Assembly: GCF_000682735.1 (NCBI RefSeq)
Contig: NZ_AWFD01000001.1
Location: 62,001-126,000, forward strand
Direction: 5' to 3'
Source: Hyphomonas sp. CY54-11-8
GTDB lineage: Bacteria; Pseudomonadota; Alphaproteobacteria; Caulobacterales; Hyphomonadaceae
Length of the DNA stretch: 64,000 nucleotides
Under the pieces are notes generated by a model. That model was not told the origin of the DNA, ran no database searches, and worked only from the letters and a program-made list of their open reading frames with translations. This document shows positions 45,470 through 54,699 of this stretch, piece by piece; positions within the stretch are counted from its first letter, which is position 1, and every line of letters begins with the position of its first letter. Position numbers and translations under genes: made by a program.

Positions 45470-46456
45470 ATGCCGACCAGGAAGCTGAAGATCGTCGTCA
45501 CCCGCAAACTGCCGGCTGCGGTAGAGTTGCGGATGAAGGAGTTGTTCGACGCCCGCCTCAATGAGGACGATCACCCCTTCACGCAGGAAGAACTGGCCGA
45601 GGCGATGCAGACCGCCGACGTGCTGGTGCCCACCGTGACCGACCATATCGACGGCCGCCTTCTGGCGCGGGCAGGGGAGCAGCTCCGCCTGATCGCCCAG
45701 TTCGGCGCCGGTGTGGACAATATTGACGTGCAGAGCGCCATCCAGCGCGGCATCACCGTCACCAACACGCCGGGTGTGCTGACCGACGATACCGCCGATG
45801 TCGCCATGGCGCTGATCCTTGCCGTGCCGCGCCGCCTGCATGAGGGCGCGCAGATCATGGATGGCGGCGGCTTCGATGGCTGGACGCCGACCTGGATGCT
45901 CGGCCGCCGTCTCGCGGGCAAGCGCCTCGGCATCATCGGCATGGGCCGTATCGGCCAGGCCGTTGCGCGCCGCGCAAGATCCTTCGGCCTGCAGATCCAC
46001 TATCACAACCGCAAGCCGGTCGGCGCGCGGATCGAGGAACAGCTCGAAGCAACCTATTGGGACAGCCTCGACCAGATGCTGGCCCGCATGGACATCGTCT
46101 CCATCAACTGCCCTCACACGCCGGCCACGTTCCACTTGATGAATGCCCGCCGGCTGGAGCTGATGAAGCCGGAAGCCTACATTGTGAACACGGCCCGCGG
46201 CGAAGTCATCGACGAGGCGGCGCTCGCCCGTGCCATCAAGGCCGGCAAGCTGGCCGGGGCCGGGCTCGACGTATTCGAACGCGAACCGGCGGTGAACGAG
46301 GAACTGATCGGACTGCCGAACGTCCTGCTGCTGCCACACATGGGCTCGGCCACGATCGAAGGCCGCACCGAGATGGGCGAGAAGGTCATCATCAACATCA
46401 AGACCTTCGCCGACGGCCACCGCCCGCCAGACCGCGTGATCCCCGCGATCCTGTAG
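45470..46456 (+). CDS. D-2-hydroxyacid dehydrogenase (glyoxylate/hydroxypyruvate reductase type)
   Basis: 328-residue NAD(P)-dependent reductase of 2-oxoacids. The catalytic trio is R243 in NTARGEVID, E272 in REPAV and H290 in LLPHMGS; the dinucleotide-binding GMGRIGQAVARRA is at about 158-170. ATG 45470 follows AAAGGG. An Arg follows the second beta strand of the cofactor site (HNRKP), so NADPH use is possible. Substrate is likely glyoxylate or hydroxypyruvate by family resemblance. Confidence 0.88.
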   Translation: MPTRKLKIVVTRKLPAAVELRMKELFDARLNEDDHPFTQEELAEAMQTADVLVPTVTDHIDGRLLARAGEQLRLIAQFGAGVDNIDVQSAIQRGITVTNTPGVLTDDTADVAMALILAVPRRLHEGAQIMDGGGFDGWTPTWMLGRRLAGKRLGIIGMGRIGQAVARRARSFGLQIHYHNRKPVGARIEEQLEATYWDSLDQMLARMDIVSINCPHTPATFHLMNARRLELMKPEAYIVNTARGEVIDEAALARAIKAGKLAGAGLDVFEREPAVNEELIGLPNVLLLPHMGSATIEGRTEMGEKVIINIKTFADGHRPPDRVIPAIL

Positions 46457-46468
46457 CGTTGACGCCTG

Positions 46469-46990
46469 TCAGCGCCGTGCCTTTCTGAGATTCCGGGCGC
46501 GGGCGCGTACGGAGGCGGCCGGATCCTTTTCCGCATCTGCAAGCGCGGCTTCCGCTTCGGCGGAAATGCCGTGATCGCGTTCGGCGAGATAGCAGAGAAG
46601 GTCCAGAGACCAGGCCCGCAGGAAGGGGCGCGGGCTCGCCAACAAGGGACGGGCAAAGGCGAGCAGGTGATCTGCTACATCGTCTGGATAGGGCAGGAGA
46701 CGGGCGCTCTGACAGATGTGCAGTTGCGCATCCCAGGTCGTGAGACCGGTAAGCCGGCCTGCCAGTTTCACGCACTGGTCCGGCGTCAGGAGCTGGTCGT
46801 TTTCGGCATGATGCTTGATCAGCCAGGTCGCCCCGGATGAGATCGCATCGTTCTCATCCGTGGACAGAACGACCAGTTCATTGAAATAGGCCTTTCCTGA
46901 TCCGTGTGCCGCCGCAGCCTCGGTGAGGACGGAAGGGGACTTGCGGTCGAAGGCGGCAAGCTGGTCTCTCAATCCGTCGCTATTTGCCAT
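46469..46990 (-). CDS. Helical protein of unknown function
   Basis: 173-residue protein, rich in Ala and Leu and predicted helical by composition, with HEAT-like alternation (AWSLDLLCYLAERDHG, EAEAALADAEKDPAASVRARARNL). No conserved catalytic motif is visible. The MANSDG start is used because it sets the protein in line with the hpt operon; no strong ribosome site is seen. It is transcribed after hpt, with a 19-base gap. Confidence 0.6.
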   Translation of the reverse strand: MANSDGLRDQLAAFDRKSPSVLTEAAAAHGSGKAYFNELVVLSTDENDAISSGATWLIKHHAENDQLLTPDQCVKLAGRLTGLTTWDAQLHICQSARLLPYPDDVADHLLAFARPLLASPRPFLRAWSLDLLCYLAERDHGISAEAEAALADAEKDPAASVRARARNLRKARR

Positions 46991-47009
46991 TGCGATACCG
47001 GATGTCCGA

Positions 47010-47540
47010 TCAGTCCAGCGCGCCGATATAGGGCAGGCCGCGATATTTGCCGGCATCGTCCATCCCGTAGCCGACGAGGTAGCGGCCCGGCGAATCGAAG
47101 GCGCAGAAATCGACGCCGTTCTCTCCGCGGGGCGCCCACGGCTTTTGCGTCAGCGTGCAGGTAATGACCTCTTTCGCGCCCTTGGCCAGAAGGTGTTGCT
47201 TGGCGAATTCGAGGGTGCGGCCGGTGTCGAACACATCGTCCAGCAGCAGCACGCCGCGATCCTTCACCTGCCGCGACAGGTCCGCCCGGACGACCACCCG
47301 GCCGGAGCTTTCGCGCGCATCGCGATAGCTCTCCAGCCAGATGACATCCAGCATCGGGTGCACGCCGCGCCGGGCGAGCGCCTTCATAAGGTCAGACGTG
47401 AAAGGCGTCGCGCCGATCAGGATGGAAACAACCGTCCAGTCTCCGGTCAGGCGCGGGGCCAGCCGGTCGGCCAGTTCGTCGATCCGCGCCATCAGCTGGT
47501 CTTCCGGCACGAGCACTTCGATCTTCTGGGCGTCGCTCAT
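47010..47540 (-). CDS. hpt: Hypoxanthine phosphoribosyltransferase
   Basis: 176-residue purine salvage enzyme that makes IMP or GMP from hypoxanthine or guanine and PRPP. The PRPP-binding motif VLLLDDVFDTGRT is clear, and VVRADLSRQVKD holds the preceding loop. The start overlaps the stop of the zinc-ribbon gene by ATGA (47537-47540). The family has similar guanine/xanthine PRT members, so precise base preference is inferred. Confidence 0.88.
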   Translation of the reverse strand: MSDAQKIEVLVPEDQLMARIDELADRLAPRLTGDWTVVSILIGATPFTSDLMKALARRGVHPMLDVIWLESYRDARESSGRVVVRADLSRQVKDRGVLLLDDVFDTGRTLEFAKQHLLAKGAKEVITCTLTQKPWAPRGENGVDFCAFDSPGRYLVGYGMDDAGKYRGLPYIGALD

Positions 47541-48268
47541 TCCGTCTCGTCTCCGGCGGGCAATTCAGGCGCCGCCTCATCGTCCGGCGTTTCAGGCGCC
47601 GGGGGTGTCAGCGCGCTCTGGGACACACCGGCCTTGTCCACCAGGGAGAGTTCGATCTGGAAGCTCTCCATCGGGGCCTGCTCCAGCACGATCTGAAAAC
47701 TGCCCTGAGACCCAGCGGGCAGGCGGGCCGGCGTGATCGAGCCATAGCGGGTGGCGACCGTGCGGCCGCGTTCGTCTTCCAGGTCCACTTTCACCAGCGG
47801 TGTATCGACGGTGGAGCGTGCCACGTTCACGGCATGGCCCGAAACGGTGACGACCGGTACGGTGTCGTTGAAGGTGCGGGAGCGTTCGATGTCGGCGAAT
47901 TCGATGCCGAACCGGTTCACATTGAAGCCGGCCATCTTGTAAGCCCCGGCGGCGCGCGGGAAAACCTTCACCACATCATTGCGGAACATGATGGCGGCCA
48001 CACCCAGCACAAAGAACAGGACGGCCGTGCCGATCCAGGAGAGGAGAGCGACCGTGCGGCTCTTGCGGCGGCGCTGTTCGCGCACCCGTTGGCGGTAGAT
48101 TTCATGGGCGGCGGCTGGATGGGCGCCAGCCTTTTCCATTTCCAGCCCCGGCGGGCCCACAAACCAGGAATGCCCGCAGGCGGCGCACTTCACGGTGCGG
48201 CCGCTTTCACCGATTGTTGAGTCATCGGCGAAATACTGTGTCTCACAATTCGGGCAGGTGAGGATCAT
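47537..48268 (-). CDS. MJ0042-type zinc-ribbon membrane protein
   Basis: 243-residue protein with an N-terminal zinc ribbon (C5, C8, C28, C31) of the MJ0042 type, a linker rich in Arg, one membrane helix (WIGTAVLFFVLGVAAIMF, residues about 79-97) and a soluble domain with beta-strand pattern and a Pro-rich acidic end. Function unknown; a regulatory role is often guessed. It heads the hpt operon and is divergent from ftsE. Confidence 0.8.
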   Translation of the reverse strand: MILTCPNCETQYFADDSTIGESGRTVKCAACGHSWFVGPPGLEMEKAGAHPAAAHEIYRQRVREQRRRKSRTVALLSWIGTAVLFFVLGVAAIMFRNDVVKVFPRAAGAYKMAGFNVNRFGIEFADIERSRTFNDTVPVVTVSGHAVNVARSTVDTPLVKVDLEDERGRTVATRYGSITPARLPAGSQGSFQIVLEQAPMESFQIELSLVDKAGVSQSALTPPAPETPDDEAAPELPAGDETE

Positions 48269-48321
48269 GCCTTGGTCTTTCCCGCAATTCGCCCCAATAA
48301 TCCAGCCATCCGGGCCAATCG

Positions 48322-49089
48322 ATGGAGCCGATGACCCTTTCGAGACTCGACCCTTTTGACGATATTGCTGTGCGTCTGGATAACGTGTCGTTACGCTACG
48401 ACACTTCGGATGACGTTCTTAGCGGTATTGATCTCAGCCTGAAACAGGGATCTTTCACATTCCTGACAGGCGCGTCTGGCGCGGGAAAATCCAGCCTTCT
48501 CAAACTCTTGTACCTGGCGCTGAAGCCGTCGCTCGGCGAAGTCTCGCTGTTTGGCCGGCCGACCGGGCGCCTCGCGCGCGATCAGTTGTCGGCCATGCGC
48601 CGCCGGGTGGGCGTCGTGTTCCAGGAGTTCCGCCTGCTGGAACACCTCTCCGCCTATGAAAACGTGGCCCTGCCGCTGCGTGTGGTTGGCCGCAAGGACG
48701 CCGATTACAGGGGGGATGTGGAGGAGCTGCTGGCCTGGGTGGGCCTCGGCAAGCGCCTGCACGCAAAACCGCCGACCCTGTCGGGCGGGGAACAGCAGAG
48801 GGTCGCCATCGCCCGCGCCGTAGTGACCCAGCCGGACATCCTGATCGCCGATGAGCCGACCGGCAACGTCGACCCGGAAATGGGCTCGCGCCTGATGCGC
48901 CTGTTCCTGGAGCTGAACAAGCGCCGGGGCACGACCGTGATCATCGCCACGCACGATCTCGGCCTGGTGCGGCAGGTGGAGGCGCCGGTCTACCGGCTGA
49001 ACAATGGCCTTCTGGTGCGCGATGTCGAGTTCGGCGGAGACGGCGCAGCGGGCCGCCGGCGGACCGACCCGGCAAAGGCGGAAGACTGA
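48322..49089 (+). CDS. ftsE: Cell division ATP-binding protein FtsE
   Basis: 255-residue ABC ATPase that pairs with FtsX at the division septum to control cell-wall hydrolase activity. Walker A is GASGAGKS (50-57), signature LSGGEQQR (153-160) and Walker B ILIADE (173-178). A short basic C-terminal extension of about 20 residues is present. Two starts are possible (48322 or 48331). The TGA overlaps the ftsX ATG by one base. Confidence 0.95.
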   Translation: MEPMTLSRLDPFDDIAVRLDNVSLRYDTSDDVLSGIDLSLKQGSFTFLTGASGAGKSSLLKLLYLALKPSLGEVSLFGRPTGRLARDQLSAMRRRVGVVFQEFRLLEHLSAYENVALPLRVVGRKDADYRGDVEELLAWVGLGKRLHAKPPTLSGGEQQRVAIARAVVTQPDILIADEPTGNVDPEMGSRLMRLFLELNKRRGTTVIIATHDLGLVRQVEAPVYRLNNGLLVRDVEFGGDGAAGRRRTDPAKAED

Positions 49090-49958
49090 TGGCACGTGAA
49101 ACGCCCCTCCTGCCCGTTGAGGACGCCCGCGAGGCGGCGCTGTTCTTTGTCGTTGCAGCGCTCTGTTTTCTGGCGGCGCTCGCGGCCTTGTCGGCCAAGT
49201 CGACCTATGGCGCCGCGCGGGCCTGGACGGCGGAAGTGGAAGGCGAACTGACCGTTACGCTGCAGGATGTCGACCGGAGGGCGGCGGAGGACGCCCGCAA
49301 ACTGATCGAATCGACGGACGGCGTGGCGTCTGCGCACCTGTTGTCGAAGGATGAGATCGACGAATTGCTGGAGCCCAATTTCGGCAATCGCGGCCTGCCG
49401 GACAGCCTGCCTCTCCCGCAGCTGATCGCGGTGACCGCCGACCCTCATGTGCCGGACATGGGTCCGACCCTGCAGCGCGTGCTGACGCAGGCGGGCTATA
49501 ACAGTGCCGTGGACGAACATGCCGACTGGGCGGGCGATGTCCGCCGCGTGCTGGCGATCACGCGGCTGATTGCGCTGACGGCGGTGGCGTTATTGGCCTC
49601 GACCGCTGTGGCGGTGATTGCCTTTGCGACCCATGCCGCGCTGCTGGCCCGGCGGGACATTGTCGATGTGCTGCACCTGTCGGGCGCGCGCGACCGGTTC
49701 ATTGCCAGCCTGTTCGAGCGGCGCTTCTGGGTCCTTGGCCTGCGGGCAGGGGCGGTGGGCGCCTTGCTGGCGCTCGGCGCCGCGGCCGCAGCGATCTTCG
49801 CCGCAAAGGCCCATGGCGGGCACGCCGGCCTGCTGCCGGAGCTGAGCCTTGATTACCTTGACCTTGTCGTCCTCGTTCTGACCCCGGTGATCGCCGGGCT
49901 TGCCGCCCGCATCGCGGCCCGCATCACAGTGATCCGCGCACTCAAGAGCATGATGTGA
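49089..49958 (+). CDS. ftsX: Cell division protein FtsX
   Basis: 289-residue permease-like inner-membrane partner of FtsE. It has one N-terminal membrane segment (about 17-35), a periplasmic loop to about 155, then three C-terminal segments (LIALTAVALLASTAVAVIAF, and two around 215-235 and 250-275), the usual FtsX topology. The N-terminal cytoplasmic part is short. Its TGA overlaps the next gene's GTG. Confidence 0.93.
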   Translation: MARETPLLPVEDAREAALFFVVAALCFLAALAALSAKSTYGAARAWTAEVEGELTVTLQDVDRRAAEDARKLIESTDGVASAHLLSKDEIDELLEPNFGNRGLPDSLPLPQLIAVTADPHVPDMGPTLQRVLTQAGYNSAVDEHADWAGDVRRVLAITRLIALTAVALLASTAVAVIAFATHAALLARRDIVDVLHLSGARDRFIASLFERRFWVLGLRAGAVGALLALGAAAAAIFAAKAHGGHAGLLPELSLDYLDLVVLVLTPVIAGLAARIAARITVIRALKSMM

Positions 49959-50545
49959 GCAAGAACGGCCGTCCCCGGCGTGGAAAATCCCGGCTCGGCA
50001 CGATGGTGGTCGTGTTCGTGCTGGGCCTGCTTGGCATCGACTTCCTGCTATTTGCCCAGCGCGCAGCGAACATGAAACCGGACACGGGCGTGAAAGGCGA
50101 TGCCATCGTGGCGCTGACCGGCGGATCTGGCATTCGCATCGCGGAAGGGGTGAAACTGGTTTCCGAAGGGCGGGGCGGGCACCTGCTGATTTCCGGCGTG
50201 CACCCGGACGTCACCATGGAAGACCTGATCAGCCTTGCGGGCGGCGACCCGGAAGTCTGGGCCTGCTGCGTCACCATCGGCCATGCGGCGGAGACCACGC
50301 TCGGCAATGCCGAAGAGACCGCCGCCTGGGCCTATGAGAATGGTTATGACGACCTGATCCTGGTCACGTCCGACTATCACATGGCGCGCAGCATGCTGGT
50401 GCTGCAGGACGCGATGCCGGACATCACGCTCGAGCCTTGGCCCGTGCGGACCGTGATCGACCCATCGCGCCTGTTGACGGATTACAAGTCCCTCAAGGGC
50501 GTATTCCTGGAATGGGCGAAGTGGCGGGTAACGACGCTGGAATGA
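49955..50545 (+). CDS. YdcF/SanA-like DUF218 membrane protein
   Basis: 196-residue protein with one N-terminal membrane helix (MVVVFVLGLLGIDFLLFA) and a DUF218 domain: DAIVALTGGSGIRIAEGV, LLISGVHP, then TTLGNAEETAAWA and LVTSDYHMARSML, the family's conserved sequence blocks. It starts at GTG 49955, overlapping the ftsX stop by 4 bases. DUF218 proteins are linked to envelope integrity in other bacteria; precise role unknown. Confidence 0.85.
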   Translation: MSKNGRPRRGKSRLGTMVVVFVLGLLGIDFLLFAQRAANMKPDTGVKGDAIVALTGGSGIRIAEGVKLVSEGRGGHLLISGVHPDVTMEDLISLAGGDPEVWACCVTIGHAAETTLGNAEETAAWAYENGYDDLILVTSDYHMARSMLVLQDAMPDITLEPWPVRTVIDPSRLLTDYKSLKGVFLEWAKWRVTTLE

Positions 50546-50573
50546 TCGCGCGCGATTGGCTAAGCCAGCGGGC

Positions 50574-51320
50574 ATGAGAGTCTTCACTTCCCTCCTGTTC
50601 GTGATCTGGCTGTACCTGTGGATGGCCATTCTCGGCATCTTGTTCCTGCCGGCACTGATCCTGCCGCGCTGGGCGACGATTTTCGGCATCCGCACATATG
50701 CGCGCACCATCCGCCTCGGCCTGCGCCTGATCTGCGGCATCAGCACCGAAATCCGCGGGCGCGAGAACATGCCGGAAGGTCCTGTGATCTATGCGGGCAA
50801 GCACCAGTGCATGTACGACGTGTTCATTCCCTTCCTGGTGATGCGCGACCCCGCCATCATCATGAAGAAGGAACTGCTCTGGTATCCCTTCCTCGGCTGG
50901 TACGCGCTGAAAGCCGCGATGATCCCGATTGACCGGGCGGGTACGACCAAGACGCTGAAGGCCATGGTCGCCGAGGCGAAGAAACGGGCGGAAAACTACC
51001 GACAGATCGTCATCTTCCCGGAAGGCACGCGCAAGGCGCCGGGCGCCCCGCCGGATTATCATGCCGCAGGCATCTCCGCGCTGGCAAAGGCCATCGAGGC
51101 GCCGATCGTGCCGGTGGCGACCAATGCGGGCCTCTGTTGGCCAGGCAGGGGCCTCCTGCGGCGGCCCGGAAAGGTGGTCTACGAGATCCTGCCGCCAATA
51201 CCGGGTGGCCTGCCGCGCAGGGACATGATGGCAAGGCTGCAGGGCGAACTGGAACCGGCGACGGATAAGCTGGTGAAGGAAGGCCTTGCCGTACAGGGCC
51301 GCGAACTGCCGGCCACTTAG
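50574..51320 (+). CDS. plsC: 1-acyl-sn-glycerol-3-phosphate acyltransferase
   Basis: 248-residue membrane acyltransferase making phosphatidic acid. The catalytic H-x4-D is HQCMYD (77-82), and the second motif FPEGTR is at 148-153. An N-terminal hydrophobic segment anchors it. ATG 50574 (MRVFTSLLF) is preferred; a TTG start at 50556 would add 6 residues. It is followed by a DUF2125 gene 13 bases away. Confidence 0.92.
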   Translation: MRVFTSLLFVIWLYLWMAILGILFLPALILPRWATIFGIRTYARTIRLGLRLICGISTEIRGRENMPEGPVIYAGKHQCMYDVFIPFLVMRDPAIIMKKELLWYPFLGWYALKAAMIPIDRAGTTKTLKAMVAEAKKRAENYRQIVIFPEGTRKAPGAPPDYHAAGISALAKAIEAPIVPVATNAGLCWPGRGLLRRPGKVVYEILPPIPGGLPRRDMMARLQGELEPATDKLVKEGLAVQGRELPAT

Positions 51321-51333
51321 AGGAATTCCGGAT

Positions 51334-52353
51334 ATGGTGTCGTCTTCCACGCCGAAGAAAAAACCCCGCTTCGGCCTCTTCCTGCCGTTTGTCTTGCTGC
51401 TGCTTGTCGTTGGTGCCTGGTCGGCCTGGTGGCATGTCGCCAGTGGCCGGATCGATCAGGCCGTGGACGAATGGATCTCGGAACAGGAGGCTCAAGGCGC
51501 GGCGTTCACCTATGCCGGCCGCCACATGGGAGGATATCCATTCCGCTTCGAACTCGTGTTCGACCAACCGGCGTATTCCGGCAGGCCCGGGGAAGCGTCC
51601 TGGGAAGGCGACCGGGCCGAATTCGTGATGCAGGCCTGGAATTTGACCCACATGATCGGACGCATGCCGGGTCATCACGTCATCACCGGTGCAAACGGCA
51701 TCCGCAACAGCGTCGATTTCGACGGGCATGCCGCCTTCAGCCTGTCCTGGAACAAGGCGGGGCTGAACCGGTTGGGCTTCCAGTCCGGCGAGGCGCAGGC
51801 GCTGGTTGGCGGGCAGGTCTACGAGATCAGCAATCTGTCCCTGAACCTTGCCCCTCGCCCGAAGAGCCCGGACGATCTGATGATCGCGGCGCAGTGGGAC
51901 AAGCTGGCGCTGGAGGCGGCGCCTGTGGCTGCGCCTTATCTGGGTACGGAGCTTGGGCCCTCCCGCCTGATCGGGGAAGTGCGCAGTTTCTTTCCGGCCT
52001 ATGAGGCGGCTGGCCGCGAAGTGGGCGGCGTCTGGCCCATGCTTCTGGAAGATGGCGAGGTGGAAGTTGCACAGCTCTTGCTGGACTGGGGCCCGCTGGA
52101 CCTTGGCGCGCAGGCCAATCTGACGCTGGCGAATGGCCGCTCGAACGGCGCGTTCAAGGTGCGGATCGAGAATGCCGATGCGCTGAAGCAGGCCATGATC
52201 GATACGGGTCATTGGAATCAGCAGGAGCAGATCGTGTTCGGTACGTTGGCGCCAGCCTCACGCGATGGCGGCTTCCTGACCCTACCGGTGATCAACGATA
52301 CGGTCTTTGTCGGCCCGGTGCCGCTGGGCAAGCTGCCCGGCAGCCGATCGTGA
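51334..52353 (+). CDS. DUF2125 domain protein
   Basis: 339-residue protein with one N-terminal membrane segment (FLPFVLLLLVVGAWSAWW, residues about 15-33) and a periplasmic body typical of DUF2125, which is an alphaproteobacterial family of unknown function. GGYPFRFELVFDQP near residue 70 is characteristic. Its TGA overlaps the next gene's GTG (52350-52353), so it is translationally coupled to the DNA glycosylase gene. Confidence 0.8.
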   Translation: MVSSSTPKKKPRFGLFLPFVLLLLVVGAWSAWWHVASGRIDQAVDEWISEQEAQGAAFTYAGRHMGGYPFRFELVFDQPAYSGRPGEASWEGDRAEFVMQAWNLTHMIGRMPGHHVITGANGIRNSVDFDGHAAFSLSWNKAGLNRLGFQSGEAQALVGGQVYEISNLSLNLAPRPKSPDDLMIAAQWDKLALEAAPVAAPYLGTELGPSRLIGEVRSFFPAYEAAGREVGGVWPMLLEDGEVEVAQLLLDWGPLDLGAQANLTLANGRSNGAFKVRIENADALKQAMIDTGHWNQQEQIVFGTLAPASRDGGFLTLPVINDTVFVGPVPLGKLPGSRS

Positions 52354-52991
52354 CTGCGCCTTCCAGAGCGACTATCCAGTCGGCCTGCGAGGCCTTGTCT
52401 GTCATCGATCCGGCGCTCGCCCGCGCCTATGACATTGTCGGCGTGCCGGACTGGCGGACGCATGCGCCGAGCTATGCGCTGCTGGCGCGGACGGTGGTCT
52501 ACCAGCTGGTCTCCACGCGCGCAGCCGATGCGATCTGGGTCAGGGTGGAGGGCTTTCTGGGTGAGGTGACACCGGAGCGTGTGCTTTCCTGCGACCAGGA
52601 CAAGCTGCGCGCCTGTGGCTTGTCGCGTCCGAAACTCTCCCACATGAACACAATCGCCGACGCCATCGCGGAGGGCGCGCTGGATCTCGCCCGCGTCGAG
52701 GCGGCAGATGTGGACGCGGCCCGCGCCGAATTGCTGGCGGTGAAGGGAATTGGTCCGTGGACGGCAGACCTTTACCTGCTCTATGCCGCCGGGAAGGTGG
52801 ACGCATTCCCGCATGGCGACGCCGCCCTGATGGAAGCGCACCGGCGCCTCGGCGGCTATGAGCAGCGTATGGCGAACAAGGCATTTTCCATGCATGCAGA
52901 GCGTTGGCGCCCGTACCGGGGCGTTGCGGCGCATCTTCTCTGGGGTTGGGTAAACACGGAGCGGGCGAAAGCGGGCATTCCGCCAGCCTGA
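52350..52991 (+). CDS. DNA-3-methyladenine glycosylase (AlkA-like)
   Basis: 213-residue HhH-GPD DNA glycosylase that removes alkylated purines. The helix-hairpin-helix is at about 126-140 (VKGIGPWTAD) and the catalytic aspartate is D157 in HGDAAL. It is short and lacks the E. coli AlkA N-terminal domain, so it is of the compact type. It starts at GTG 52350 in a GTGA overlap. Its neighbours have no DNA-repair link; the Ada-like gene is about 37 kb away. Confidence 0.9.
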   Translation: MTAPSRATIQSACEALSVIDPALARAYDIVGVPDWRTHAPSYALLARTVVYQLVSTRAADAIWVRVEGFLGEVTPERVLSCDQDKLRACGLSRPKLSHMNTIADAIAEGALDLARVEAADVDAARAELLAVKGIGPWTADLYLLYAAGKVDAFPHGDAALMEAHRRLGGYEQRMANKAFSMHAERWRPYRGVAAHLLWGWVNTERAKAGIPPA

Positions 52992-53001
52992 GTGCCGGGC
53001 A

Positions 53002-53029
53002 TTGCAAAACACCGTTCCTGTCATATTCT
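53002..53029 (+). promoter_or_regulatory. Possible promoter for the HNH endonuclease gene
   Basis: TTGCAA at 53002-53007, a 16-base spacer, and TATTCT at 53024-53029 give a moderate -35/-10 pair, about 100 bases before the HNH gene start. Confidence 0.35.
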
Positions 53030-53132
53030 CTTGATAAGAATCGCCTAGATGAACAGGCGAAACCAAGAGGAGCGCACGCTTTCAGTCGGTTCGAACAACA
53101 GATTTCCAGTCTCTGTCGCATGGGGGGTCACC

Positions 53133-53696
53133 ATGGCTGAGATACTTACGGCGCCGCCCAGCGGGCGGCCTGCACTGGTTCTGAATGCCGATTACAGGCC
53201 GCTTTCCTATTATCCGCTCTCATTGTGGCCGTGGCAGGAAGTCGTGAAGGCGGTTTTCCTCGATCGTGTCGATATCATTGCAGAATACGACTATATCGTG
53301 CGCTCTCCGAGCACGGAATTCCGCCTGCCGAGCGTCATCGCGCTGCGCGATTTCGTGCGCCAGGACCGTCCTCCAGCCTTCACACGCTTCAACGTGTTCC
53401 TGCGCGACGGTTTCCAGTGCGCCTATTGCGGCACGCACGACCAGCTGACGTTCGATCATGTCGTCCCGCGCTCGAAGGGCGGACGCACGACGTGGGACAA
53501 TATCGTCGCCGCCTGTTCGCCCTGTAACCTGCGCAAGGGCAACAAGCTGCTGAATCAGACGGATATGCACCTGCTGCGCCGGCCTTTCCGGCCCAACAAT
53601 TACCAGCTGCAGGAAACCGGCCGCCGCTTCCCGCCCAACCATTTGCATGAGACGTGGATGGACTATCTCTATTGGGATGTGGAGCTGGAAAGCTGA
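53133..53696 (+). CDS. HNH endonuclease-domain protein
   Basis: 187-residue protein with an HNH nuclease domain: C96/C99 and C128/C131 zinc-ribbon pairs, D108-H109 in TFDHVVPRSKGG, and N123. The upstream half (PALVLNADYRPLSYYPLSLWPW and VVKAVFLDRVDII) is the conserved N-terminal region of a widespread alphaproteobacterial family. ATG 53133 has GGGGGG 5 bases upstream. It is probably a metal-dependent DNA-cleaving or repair-associated protein; no mobile-element partner is present. Confidence 0.9.
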   Translation: MAEILTAPPSGRPALVLNADYRPLSYYPLSLWPWQEVVKAVFLDRVDIIAEYDYIVRSPSTEFRLPSVIALRDFVRQDRPPAFTRFNVFLRDGFQCAYCGTHDQLTFDHVVPRSKGGRTTWDNIVAACSPCNLRKGNKLLNQTDMHLLRRPFRPNNYQLQETGRRFPPNHLHETWMDYLYWDVELES

Positions 53697-53780
53697 TTAA
53701 CCATCAGAGCGCTGTATTTGTTACATATTCGCACCTGAACTGTCATAAAAACTGTATGAAATCGGGCTATCCGCCAACGG

Positions 53781-54602
53781 ATGTCCTTCTCGCGCGCGCA
53801 GCCGAAGCCTGATTACAAGGCGATTTTCATCTCCGATGTGCATCTCGGCAGTGCCGGGTGCCAGGCCGATGCGCTGTGCGCATTCATGAAAACGCATACA
53901 TCCGAACAGCTTTATCTCGTCGGTGACATCATTGATGGCTGGCGCATGCGGAAGAAATGGTTCTGGCCGCAGTCGCACACCAACGTCATCCGCCGCATCC
54001 TGACCGCTGCGAAGCGCGGCACGGAAGTCACCTATATCATCGGCAATCATGACGAGTTCCTGCGGGCCTTCCTGCAGTTTCGGCTCGCCTTCGGCGATAT
54101 CCGCGTGAAGAACCGCGCCCTGCATGATGGCGAGGACGGCAAGCGCTACCTCGTTGTGCATGGCGACATGTTCGACGGCATGATGCGGGCCGACCGCAAA
54201 TGGATCATGCATCTCGGCGACCATGCCTATAATTTCCTGCTGTGGACGAACACGAAGCTGAACGCGATCCGCCGCCGTCTCGGCATGCCTTACTGGTCGC
54301 TCTCGCAGGCCCTGAAGAAGCGCACCAAGCGGGCGCTGAACCATATCCACAATTTCGAAGGCCATGTGGCGGACTATTGCCGCCGCAAGGGCTATGACGG
54401 AGCGATCTGCGGCCACATCCATGTCGCCGAAATGCGCGACATCGACGGCATAACCTACATGAACGATGGCGACTGGGTGGAAAGCTGCACCGCGCTGGTC
54501 GAGCATCATGATGGCCGCTGGGAAATCCTCCACTTCCAGCCCCACGCCGTGAAAGCGGACGAACCGGTGGCAAAAGAGGCCCGCATCAGGGCAGTGGCGT
54601 AA
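53781..54602 (+). CDS. LpxH-like metallophosphoesterase (UDP-2,3-diacylglucosamine hydrolase type)
   Basis: 273-residue calcineurin-type phosphoesterase. Motifs are SDVHLG (D19, H21), GDIIDGW (D49), GNHDE (89-92) and GHIH late, all metal ligands. This fits LpxH-like enzymes, which remove UMP in lipid A synthesis, or their paralogues of unknown role. It follows the HNH gene by 84 bases, which contain TTAACCAT (53697-53704). The protein is a little longer than E. coli LpxH (about 240). Confidence 0.82.
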   Translation: MSFSRAQPKPDYKAIFISDVHLGSAGCQADALCAFMKTHTSEQLYLVGDIIDGWRMRKKWFWPQSHTNVIRRILTAAKRGTEVTYIIGNHDEFLRAFLQFRLAFGDIRVKNRALHDGEDGKRYLVVHGDMFDGMMRADRKWIMHLGDHAYNFLLWTNTKLNAIRRRLGMPYWSLSQALKKRTKRALNHIHNFEGHVADYCRRKGYDGAICGHIHVAEMRDIDGITYMNDGDWVESCTALVEHHDGRWEILHFQPHAVKADEPVAKEARIRAVA

Positions 54603-54699
54603 GCCCGTCCTTCCTTGTCACCCCGTGAGGAAGGGCGGGTCACAAACGCTGCTAACCGCGCCGCTTGACTTCCCGCGCGTGCCCGGCCACCTGACACCG

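Noticed and set aside
53133-53696. HNH gene as part of a mobile element or phage
   Set aside because: It belongs to a chromosomally conserved alphaproteobacterial family, with no integrase, terminase or repeats nearby.
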